Source of the DNA: CAZEJK01 sp964512045
Lineage (GTDB): Bacteria; Acidobacteriota; Thermoanaerobaculia; Thermoanaerobaculales; Sulfomarinibacteraceae
NCBI GenBank assembly: GCA_964512045.1
Contig: CAZEJK010000325.1
Span: 1 to 5,542 of the forward strand
Direction: 5' to 3'
Length of the DNA: 5,542 nt
Shown in pieces: positions 1 through 5,542 of the stretch. The first letter of the stretch is position 1; each line of letters starts with the position of its first letter. Under the pieces are notes generated by a model. It worked only from the letters and a program-made list of their open reading frames with translations. It was not told where the DNA came from and searched no databases. A program made the position numbers and the translations under genes.

Positions 1-830
1 GGGCAGCTGAACACCTCGCTCCACACCGTGTAGTTGATGCGGCCCTTGGTCTTCCCGTCGGTATGGATGGTCTCGTACATCCAACCCAGCTCGTCCCGTA
101 CCTCCTTGAGGATGCGCTTGGCCTCGCGCTCGAACGCTCTGACGTCGAACGGCAGGTTGTAGTTCGCAGCGATGAAGGTCGCGGCCGGCCCAAGGTCGCC
201 GAGGACAGCTCGCCGCGGGCCCCACTGCGGGGGCTCACGCCCTTCCTTCTTCCACTGCATCTCGATCTGTTTCCGATAGTCCGAGGGGGCGCTGCCGCAG
301 AACTGTGCTGCCACTCCAGTGAGACCCGACCCGCAGAACCCGTCCAGAACGATGTCGCCGGGCTTCGTGTAGTGCAGGATCGACGGCACGATCGCCAGGT
401 GCGGAACCTTGGTGTGGTACCCGTGGGCCTTGTACAGCGCGTCCGTCTTGCCGACGCTCACATCGACAGCAAACGGCTCACGATGGTACGAGTCGGTGGG
501 GTCGAACGGCCGGCCGTGCTCCTTCACGTAGTCTTCGAGAAACGGATTCGGACACGCCGTGTAGTACGGCGGGTCCGACAGCCGCAGGATGTCCTCGTCC
601 GAGCCCTTCGGGAACCCCGGTGTCTTCCGAAACTCCGGGTCCTTGAGCTTTTCGGCCAGCTTCTCGAGGAAGTACTCACGACGGGCATCATCGTCGGGGA
701 AGGTCCTGCCCAGGCACGTCACTTTGTCGGCTTCGAGCGACGCCTGCTCGGCCGACTTGTCCGTCAACCTGAGCTGCCCACCTTCCTCGATGAAGAGTTC
801 ACCCGTGTGTTCATCGCGCTTTCTCGCCAT
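1..830 (-). CDS. pglX: BREX type 3 adenine-specific DNA methyltransferase PglX (PglXI), N-terminal part, cut by window edge
   Basis: This is the modification enzyme of the BREX system, expected to transfer a methyl group from S-adenosylmethionine to adenine in host DNA to mark self. I translated it from the reverse complement: 276 complete codons are present and the frame runs off the left edge, so the C-terminal part is missing. The protein begins MARKRDEHTG. Residues 85-90 are SDPPYY, the catalytic motif IV of amino-methyltransferases, followed by TACPNPF, as I recall for this family. Residues 163-172 are DGFCGSGLTG, the SAM-binding motif I. Motif IV precedes motif I, the beta-class order. 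The start is ATG at 830, with GAGGAG (836-841) five bases upstream, overlapping the brxC stop codon; only 9 bp separate the two genes. Type 3 PglX proteins are, from memory, about 900 residues or more, so roughly two thirds is probably outside. The methyltransferase call is firm; the BREX type 3 assignment rests on motif context and neighbours. Confidence 0.9.
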   Translation of the reverse strand, partial: MARKRDEHTGELFIEEGGQLRLTDKSAEQASLEADKVTCLGRTFPDDDARREYFLEKLAEKLKDPEFRKTPGFPKGSDEDILRLSDPPYYTACPNPFLEDYVKEHGRPFDPTDSYHREPFAVDVSVGKTDALYKAHGYHTKVPHLAIVPSILHYTKPGDIVLDGFCGSGLTGVAAQFCGSAPSDYRKQIEMQWKKEGREPPQWGPRRAVLGDLGPAATFIAANYNLPFDVRAFEREAKRILKEVRDELGWMYETIHTDGKTKGRINYTVWSEVFSC

Positions 831-835
831 TCCAA

Positions 836-841
836 CTCCTC
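836..841 (-). promoter_or_regulatory. Shine-Dalgarno site of pglX overlapping the brxC stop
   Basis: On the minus strand GAGGAG lies five bases before the pglX ATG at 830 and shares bases with the brxC TGA stop (840-842). This good ribosome binding site fixes the pglX start and suggests that ribosomes finishing brxC can reinitiate on pglX. Confidence 0.75.
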
Positions 842-3800
842 ACTCGATGACGATCCGGACCTTGCTCGGGTCCTTGCCCTTGGTCGCCTCTGATAGATGG
901 TCTTCAAAGCGCTTCTTCGCCTCGGTCACCGTGCAGGGGAGACCGCCGCTGACCAGCGCGTCGTGCACGCCTTCGCGCGAGAGCAGCACCTTCTGGAGCC
1001 CGGACAGCACCTCCTGCAGAGCCTTGACGAAGACGGCATCCACCGGGTCGGGCAGCTCACGCTGATCAAGGAACCTCTCTACCGCCTGCTTGCCCGTCGG
1101 ATCCGTGAGGAGCTCGATGTTCTCGGAGACAGTGGGGTCCTCCAGGTTGGCGATCAGTGCCGCGGTCCAATCCCTCACCAGGTCGTCGAGCTGCTCGTCA
1201 AGGTCTCGGAGCACGGCAGCGACGGGGGCGCCCGTGATGCTCTCCTCGAGCGGTCGGTATGCGCAGTGCGGACAAATGGGATCCGCCTCCAGCTCGGCCT
1301 TTGTGAGGTTGAAGCACGTCTTCAATGCAAAGAGATCGTTCTCGAAGGCCCTGAGCTGTTGGGTGGGCATCATCTCCACGCCGGCGAGCTTCTGCAGCTG
1401 CGCCAACCTTGGGTCCTTCGCGAGTGCGCCCTTCTTCTTGTCGTCGTTGGCGCCAAGCCTGGATCTGTTGTGGGCATCGACGTAGGCATCTTGATAGCCG
1501 GCCTTCAGCTGGGCCAGCACCTGGCCGAGGCTCCTCTGGAACGAGGGATCAGCGCGGTGCTTCGGGCTCGTCACCTTGGCCAGCAGCTCGCCCCTCTTCT
1601 CGCGAACCTCCACGACCCACGGGTGCGATGCATCCAAGACCGCCTCGGCCTTCCCGAGGTACGCGGTGACTGGGCCGACTTGCTGCACCAATTGCATCAG
1701 CTCTTCAACCTCGCCTACCAGGCTCATCCCGGCGCTTTGCGCTGACACCTCGGTGGTGTCGTGGGGGAAGTTCTTCAGCTTGCCCTGGGTGTTGAACGCC
1801 TGCAGCGACTCGAGAAACGTCTTGTGCTCGGCGAGCTTCGTGCGCCACTCCGCCTGCTCCTGCTCTGACAGGATCGGCTTGCCCCACAGGACGAGCTGGC
1901 CGACGTGGGAATGGGCGACAACGGTCTTGTTCACCCGCTCCGCCACCCTGCCCTGAAGCTGGGTCACTCCTTCGTCGCGCTTGCTGGGGTCCACCACCAG
2001 CCCTTTTGGCACACCGAGCAGGTCGAACAGCTCTTGCAGTGCGCCGAGTGGGAGATCACGCGGTCGTTCAATGTGCTTGAAGCACACCATGTCGGAGATT
2101 GGGATCTTCGCGAGCTGATCGACGGCCCCGGCGTCGAGCTTGCGGCCGGGGATGCTCAACACCACGTCACCGCTGTGGACCAGGGCGGCCAGGACCACTG
2201 CGAGGAACTCGGGCTCGAGGCGGAAGCGCGTCCAGTAGTCCACGCCGGCAAAGTCCGAGACAAGCTCGTTGCGGTTGACCACCTGGCCATGGCCCTTCTG
2301 GGATACGGCGTCGAGCACGCTCTTGGCGTAGCGCGAGCGTCGCGGCTTGAGGTGATCACCATCGAGCAGCTCGAGGGCATCGAGAACCGCGGTGCCGGAC
2401 TTGCTCTTGACGCTGCCGGCAATCCACCTCAGAGCGTCCTGAGCCGCCTGCTCGCGGTTGTCGCGGGTTATGACGACGCTGAACACCGGGTAATCCGGGC
2501 TCTTATCCTCAAACTCCGGCGCCAGACAGACCGATCCAGCGATGTTCACCAGGTCCCGAACCGTTGCCCTCGGCAGCCCACCGGCGATCTTGCCGTGCAC
2601 GACGTCAGCGAGCGATCGGCCGCGACCCTGGTACGCCACCTCGAAGGCGGTGGTCATGTGCTCCCGCAGCCAGCTCGTCAGGCTGCGCAGGTGCTCGGTC
2701 GCCTTGTCCTCGTAGATCTTCTTGTTGCTCCCTGAAGCGGTCGACGCCTGCTCACGGGCGCCCGCGTAGAGCTTCAGGGTCCTGTCGAAGTCCTCGTCGC
2801 GCCGCTTGAGCCGGAAGAAGACCTCGTCGGCCTTCTTCTCGTCCTTGAAGTACGGCGGGTCGAAGGGCTGAATGAAGTAGAGGTAGAAGTCCCGAGGCGG
2901 CTGGGCGGTCGAGCGTTCGTTGGGCGCACCGAAGAACAGGTAGCCGCTACGCCCTGCCTTGCGCTCTCGCCACTCGATCTCGTGCTGCCAGATCCGGTAG
3001 CCCGGCACGTACTGTGGTGCGTCCGGGTCCTCGAGCACGACCCTCCTGAGTGCGTCGAAGTAGTAGCGGTCGAGCTGGTCGTCGGCAAGCGACTCGGCCT
3101 TCTTCTCGATCAAGGAGTCGAAGTCGATGTCCTTCTTGAGGTCGAGGAAGTACTGGCCGTTGTCCGCGTTGAAGCTGATGAACTGGCCGCTGACCGTCTT
3201 CAGGATCTCCTTGAGCACGGTCTCGACCATGGTCTTGAGGAACTCGGCGTCCTTTTCCGGGATGGGTAGCAGCAGGCAGAGGTCGTCGCGCAGCTCCTCG
3301 GCCGTCGCACCGAGCTGGGCATAGATGTCGCCGGTTGTCAGCCGGTGAACTGAAAGAGCACGGATGAGGCGGAGGGCTGCCGGGCGGTACTGCGGGCGGG
3401 TGAACGCCTGCTGAATCCTGCCCTCGAGCACGCTGCTCTTGTCGATGACCTCCTTGATCTCCGGCACCGAACGGAACGAGGGGTTGTCCTGGAGGGTCTG
3501 CCAGTAGGAGTCGTATGCGATGAGCCCTGGCTCGTTTGTGGGAACGTCCTGGTCGAGCAGCCGACGAATCGCCACGCTGAGGGTCTTCAGCACCTCGCGT
3601 TTCTCAGCCACGTACACCCGCTCGAATGTGTCGAGGTAGGCTGGATGAACTGGGAACAGGCGAACGAACTCGTCGATCCTCTCATTCATGGCGCCGAACA
3701 GCGGCGCGAACTGGACCAGGTGCTCCCGGATCTGCGCCTGCTGGCTCTCGGTCTTCTTGAGCAGTCGCTCGGAGACGACGTAGGCGACGTCCTCGCGGGC

Positions 3801-4538
3801 GATGCGGACCTGCTCGAAACGGTCCTTGACCCGTCGCAGGGTGTCGGCCACGAACTGGAATCGGGGATTGTCGAAGAGGCTCTCCTGAACTCCCGCCAGG
3901 AACCGGAACCGCGTGCCCTTGCAGACCTCGCCCAGCTCCCGCAGGAAGCTGAGGTCGAGGCTCAGCTCCTGGTCCTTGCGGGATCGCAGGTAGTCGAGGA
4001 GCTCGTCGAGGACCAGGAGGAGACCGTGCTCCGGATACTCCTGCTGGAAGGCCGACATCATCTCGCCGAAGGCTGCCTTGTTCTCGTGGCGGTCGGCGGT
4101 GGAGGGAAACTGGTACGGTACCCCAAGGTCGTCCAGACCTTCCTCGAGCACGGCACAGAGGATGTCGCGGAGCGACATGGTGGTCGAGCCGATCTCGGCG
4201 CGGATGACCTTGAACCGTCCGGCAATCTGCTGGGCGCTGTCGGCGACCGCGGCGTTGGTGAGTGCGGACGCCATCTCACCATGCTCCGCCACCGCCGAGA
4301 TTGTCGCCATGAGGTGGGACTTCCCGGTGCCGTAGTTGCCGACGACCATCAGCCCGCGGCTGTCGGTCGGTTGCTCGAACTGAAGCTGAGGGAAGACCAG
4401 ACTACCGAGCTGGTCAGCCATCCTCTCGGAGATGACAAAGGTGTCGACGAGACGACGGGCATCGCCCTCTTTGTTTGCCTCCCTCAGCTGAACCACCGAT
4501 TCGATCGGATCAAACTGGATCAGATCACCGTACTTCAT
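840..4538 (-). CDS. brxC: BREX system ATPase BrxC (DUF6079-like P-loop protein)
   Basis: This 1232-residue cytoplasmic ATPase is a core BREX component (the BrxC/PglY family) needed for phage exclusion; its mechanism is poorly known. The N-terminus (MKYGDLIQFDPIESVVQL) and the Walker A motif VGNYGTGKSH (residues 66-75, K73) match the family as I remember it. Walker B is LLLVLDE (173-179, D178 and E179). Next come FLAGVQESLFDNPRF (213-227), typical of BrxC, and a LFPVHP motif (294-299). Residues about 385-470 could form a winged-helix-like domain. The C-terminal third is largely helical and charged. It contains C1075 and C1089-P-H-C1092, a possible zinc site. The length is usual for the family (about 1200). 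The ATG at 4538 has GAGG (4544-4547) five bases upstream and overlaps the brxF stop as ATGA. No frameshift or internal stop is visible. PglY of type 2 BREX is a related alternative, but the small BrxF upstream and the PglXI-like enzyme downstream favour type 3. Confidence 0.93.
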   Translation of the reverse strand: MKYGDLIQFDPIESVVQLREANKEGDARRLVDTFVISERMADQLGSLVFPQLQFEQPTDSRGLMVVGNYGTGKSHLMATISAVAEHGEMASALTNAAVADSAQQIAGRFKVIRAEIGSTTMSLRDILCAVLEEGLDDLGVPYQFPSTADRHENKAAFGEMMSAFQQEYPEHGLLLVLDELLDYLRSRKDQELSLDLSFLRELGEVCKGTRFRFLAGVQESLFDNPRFQFVADTLRRVKDRFEQVRIAREDVAYVVSERLLKKTESQQAQIREHLVQFAPLFGAMNERIDEFVRLFPVHPAYLDTFERVYVAEKREVLKTLSVAIRRLLDQDVPTNEPGLIAYDSYWQTLQDNPSFRSVPEIKEVIDKSSVLEGRIQQAFTRPQYRPAALRLIRALSVHRLTTGDIYAQLGATAEELRDDLCLLLPIPEKDAEFLKTMVETVLKEILKTVSGQFISFNADNGQYFLDLKKDIDFDSLIEKKAESLADDQLDRYYFDALRRVVLEDPDAPQYVPGYRIWQHEIEWRERKAGRSGYLFFGAPNERSTAQPPRDFYLYFIQPFDPPYFKDEKKADEVFFRLKRRDEDFDRTLKLYAGAREQASTASGSNKKIYEDKATEHLRSLTSWLREHMTTAFEVAYQGRGRSLADVVHGKIAGGLPRATVRDLVNIAGSVCLAPEFEDKSPDYPVFSVVITRDNREQAAQDALRWIAGSVKSKSGTAVLDALELLDGDHLKPRRSRYAKSVLDAVSQKGHGQVVNRNELVSDFAGVDYWTRFRLEPEFLAVVLAALVHSGDVVLSIPGRKLDAGAVDQLAKIPISDMVCFKHIERPRDLPLGALQELFDLLGVPKGLVVDPSKRDEGVTQLQGRVAERVNKTVVAHSHVGQLVLWGKPILSEQEQAEWRTKLAEHKTFLESLQAFNTQGKLKNFPHDTTEVSAQSAGMSLVGEVEELMQLVQQVGPVTAYLGKAEAVLDASHPWVVEVREKRGELLAKVTSPKHRADPSFQRSLGQVLAQLKAGYQDAYVDAHNRSRLGANDDKKKGALAKDPRLAQLQKLAGVEMMPTQQLRAFENDLFALKTCFNLTKAELEADPICPHCAYRPLEESITGAPVAAVLRDLDEQLDDLVRDWTAALIANLEDPTVSENIELLTDPTGKQAVERFLDQRELPDPVDAVFVKALQEVLSGLQKVLLSREGVHDALVSGGLPCTVTEAKKRFEDHLSEATKGKDPSKVRIVIE

Positions 4539-5065
4539 GCGTGCCTCATGGAGTGCATCATCTCCTCATCCTCTATCTGAATGATCCTGGCATCAGGATC
4601 TCGGTAGCGACGGTGTTCGGGGTGCTCGGGGGACGCGTAGCTGAGCACACTGTTGAGGCAGTCACCCGGCCAGGCTGCAACTACGGTCCGGTTGCGGGAG
4701 ATACCCTGCAACAAACGGAGCGGATCGACGGCGAGCTGCGGATCGAACAGCAGCTCGATGTTGTCGATGGCCACCGTGGTCGTTTCCGGATCCTCCTGCA
4801 CGAGATCCGCAACCAGAGCCTGTACCGCGTTGCGACGTTGCCGACGGGTCAGCTGCAGCAGCTCTCGAGAAAGGCGAAAGTTCAGGTTCAGGACCTGGGT
4901 GTGCAACCGTTCGCCAAGAGCCCGAAGCGCCGTCGTCTTGCCCGACCGTGCTGGGCCAACCAGTAGCACCAGGCGATAGTATCCCTGAGTCGATTCCTCG
5001 ACCGCCTGAAGTAGCTCATCCACGATACGACCGGTACTGTGTTCGCCCATCCGAGCCCCGTCCAT
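4535..5065 (-). CDS. brxF: BREX type 3 P-loop protein BrxF
   Basis: This is a small P-loop ATPase that marks type 3 BREX loci and sits directly before brxC. Its exact task is not established; a regulatory or loading partner of BrxC is an inference. With the start used here it has 176 residues, slightly longer than the roughly 150 I recall for the family. Walker A is VGPARSGKTT (residues 36-45, K43). Walker B is TTVAIDNIELLF (96-107, D101). A conserved-looking AAWPGD follows at 130-135, then SYASPEHPEHRRY near the C-terminus. The stop overlaps the brxC ATG (ATGA), so translation is probably coupled. The start is uncertain. ATG 5065 has GAGAAG nine bases upstream. ATG 5050 (MGEHSTGRI, 171 residues) has only a GGGG upstream but is equally possible. 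The same frame stays open up to a start at 5461, but the extra residues are low-complexity (Ser, Pro, Gly, Arg) and lie before the conserved fold, so I do not include them. Confidence 0.87.
   Translation of the reverse strand: MDGARMGEHSTGRIVDELLQAVEESTQGYYRLVLLVGPARSGKTTALRALGERLHTQVLNLNFRLSRELLQLTRRQRRNAVQALVADLVQEDPETTTVAIDNIELLFDPQLAVDPLRLLQGISRNRTVVAAWPGDCLNSVLSYASPEHPEHRRYRDPDARIIQIEDEEMMHSMRHA
4544..4547 (-). promoter_or_regulatory. Shine-Dalgarno site of brxC inside brxF
   Basis: GAGG on the minus strand sits five bases before the brxC ATG (4538), within the last codons of brxF. It supports the start that gives the ATGA overlap and implies translational coupling. Confidence 0.65.
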
Positions 5066-5165
5066 CCTACTAGACTTCTCGCCGGCTGGGGATAACTGGT
5101 CACGGGAGCTGCGTGATGTTTGAGAGTCACAAGAATGACTTTCGTCTCTTAAACCTTCTCCGTTG
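5064..5165 (-). promoter_or_regulatory. Probable promoter and leader region of the brxF-brxC-pglX operon
   Basis: This stretch directly upstream of brxF includes the most AT-rich sequence in the right part of the window (about 5105-5165), as expected for a promoter. On the minus strand TAGGAT (5064-5069) resembles a GC-rich-bacterial -10 hexamer, but I see no matching -35 at 17-18 bp. If it were real, transcription would begin near 5057 and the ATG at 5050 would be the true start with an almost leaderless message. A 5-bp dyad (5125-5140) could bind a regulator. No sigma-70 pair is convincing, so this is a regional call only. Confidence 0.35.
5125..5140. promoter_or_regulatory. Small inverted repeat AGTCA-N6-TGACT, possible operator
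   Basis: The plus strand reads AGTCACAAGAATGACT, with perfect 5-bp arms around a 6-base spacer, in the AT-rich segment 60 bp upstream of the brxF start. Size and position would suit a dimeric repressor site. The arms are short and a chance match is possible; there is no second copy in the window that I noticed. Confidence 0.2.
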
Positions 5166-5206
5166 CTCGAAGGCGTGGTCGTACCCGGCGAAGACCGCCG
5201 AGGTGA

Positions 5207-5449
5207 AGGGGAATCGACGTCCCCGCTACTCGGGGCGGAGCTGTCGCCGCGGCCATCCGGCGACTCCGTTCTGTGGCCCCCAACACCAACAATCACCGCG
5301 CGGACCGGGCCTCCGGTGGCGTTGGTGACGGCGTGGGCCTGGATCGCGGAGAGTATGACGAGGTGGAGACCATAGCGGCCCGGCTCACCACCGTGCTCAC
5401 GCCGGAACAGCTGGCGGCCGTGCTGCCAGCGCTCGAAGATGGCGAGTAG
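5207..5449 (+). pseudogene. 3' remnant of an unidentified plus-strand gene
   Basis: A plus-strand frame is open from just after a TGA (5204-5206) to a TAG at 5447-5449, about 80 codons. It has high GC in third codon positions, especially over the last 45 codons. The end of the product, EYDEVETIAARL then TTVLTPEQLAAVLPALEDGE, looks like a normal amphipathic, acidic helical C-terminus. There is no ATG in this frame, and the only internal GTG (5273) has no ribosome binding site, so it looks like the tail of a gene whose 5' part has been lost or frameshifted. The stop is followed after 15 bp by a strong hairpin, which fits a real gene end. I do not recognise the family. The overlapping minus-strand frame is also open, so a shadow cannot be excluded. 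Confidence 0.33.
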
Positions 5450-5464
5450 CGGCGCTACCACGGC

Positions 5465-5502
5465 CCCGTGTCATCCGGGGACACGACCTCGGATGACACG
5501 GG
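5465..5502 (+). terminator. Perfect 13-bp inverted repeat, probable transcription terminator
   Basis: The arms CCCGTGTCATCCG (5465-5477) and CGGATGACACGGG (5490-5502) are exact reverse complements around a 12-base loop. The hairpin lies 15 bp after the TAG of the plus-strand remnant, where a terminator is expected. It lacks a T-tract on either side, so it is not a classical intrinsic terminator; U-less hairpins of this kind are commonly proposed in actinobacteria. It would also shield the BREX operon from transcription entering from the right. Alternatives are a recombination site or the end of a mobile element. Confidence 0.5.
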
Positions 5503-5542
5503 CGTATCTCCACCGTAAACGCTCCCCGCCGCAACGGCGATG

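Larger units (their letters stand above)
5070..5542. other. Region without a confident intact gene, upstream of the BREX operon
   Basis: These 470 bases hold, from left to right, the probable brxF promoter region, a GC-rich stretch with weak coding signal on both strands, the plus-strand gene remnant, the 13-bp inverted repeat, and about 40 bases that include a small CGCCG-CAA-CGGCG hairpin (5527-5539). No tRNA gene or long direct repeat was noticed. Confidence 0.5.

Noticed and set aside
63..893. Plus-strand open frame of 276 codons opposite pglX
   Set aside because: The minus strand here encodes clear methyltransferase motifs (SDPPYY, DGFCGSGLTG); the plus-strand product is rich in Arg, Val and Leu with no motif, so it is a shadow.
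897..2735. Two long plus-strand open frames (897-1745 and 1905-2735) opposite the 3' half of brxC
   Set aside because: Both mirror brxC codons and have shadow-like composition (His, Leu, Val, Gly rich). No ribosome site or domain supports them.
3645..4580. Plus-strand open frame of 311 codons opposite the 5' part of brxC
   Set aside because: It lies antisense to the conserved ATPase domain of brxC. Its product has repetitive Leu, Glu, Val and Gly composition typical of the mirror of a high-GC gene, and no recognisable domain.
5113..5375. Plus-strand open frames at 5113-5328 and 5163-5375
   Set aside because: They are short, with Arg/Pro/Ser-rich products, weak codon bias and no clear ribosome site. 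The third frame, ending at 5449, is the more coding-like one.
5066..5461. N-terminal extension of brxF up to a start at 5461 (308 residues)
   Set aside because: The added residues include a Ser/Pro/Gly/Arg low-complexity stretch, run through the likely promoter region and the opposite-strand gene remnant, and would double the usual BrxF length.
5527..5539. Small hairpin CGCCG-CAA-CGGCG at the right edge
   Set aside because: Five-bp GC-only arms are common by chance in GC-rich DNA, and the context to the right is missing.
1..5542. CRISPR array, tRNA or rRNA genes
   Set aside because: No regularly spaced repeats, cloverleaf-like sequence or rRNA signatures were seen on either strand.

Overview
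The window is GC-rich, and its genes strongly prefer G or C in the third codon position. That suggests a high-GC bacterium, such as an actinobacterium or a high-GC proteobacterium. The perfect hairpin without a U-tract near the right edge would suit an actinobacterium, but the sequence does not settle the phylum.

Almost all of the window (positions 1 to about 5065) is one minus-strand operon, read right to left. I recognise it as the front half of a type 3 BREX (bacteriophage exclusion) defence locus. The order is brxF (small P-loop ATPase, 4535-5065), brxC (1232-residue ATPase, 840-4538) and pglX of the type 3 kind, also called pglXI (DNA methyltransferase, 830 down to the left edge, truncated). 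brxF and brxC overlap by 4 bp (ATGA). pglX starts 9 bp after the brxC stop, with a Shine-Dalgarno sequence overlapping that stop. The three genes are therefore one tightly coupled transcription and translation unit. The rest of a canonical type 3 set (helicase brxHII, phosphatase-like pglZ, brxA) would lie beyond the left edge and cannot be confirmed here.

The right end (about 5070-5542) has no confident intact gene. It holds an AT-richer stretch (about 5105-5165) just upstream of brxF that probably carries the operon promoter. It also holds a plus-strand reading frame without a good start that looks like the 3' end of a broken gene (about 5207-5449). A perfect 13-bp inverted repeat (5465-5502) follows 15 bp after its stop. 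This looks like the edge of the defence island.

In the BREX model, PglX modifies host DNA so that self can be told from phage, while the BrxC ATPase and its partners block phage DNA replication. BrxF is specific to type 3, and its role is not well established. I see a known type of defence system rather than a wholly new one. The points worth a second look are the cysteine cluster in BrxC, the start and promoter of brxF, and the island-edge sequence upstream.
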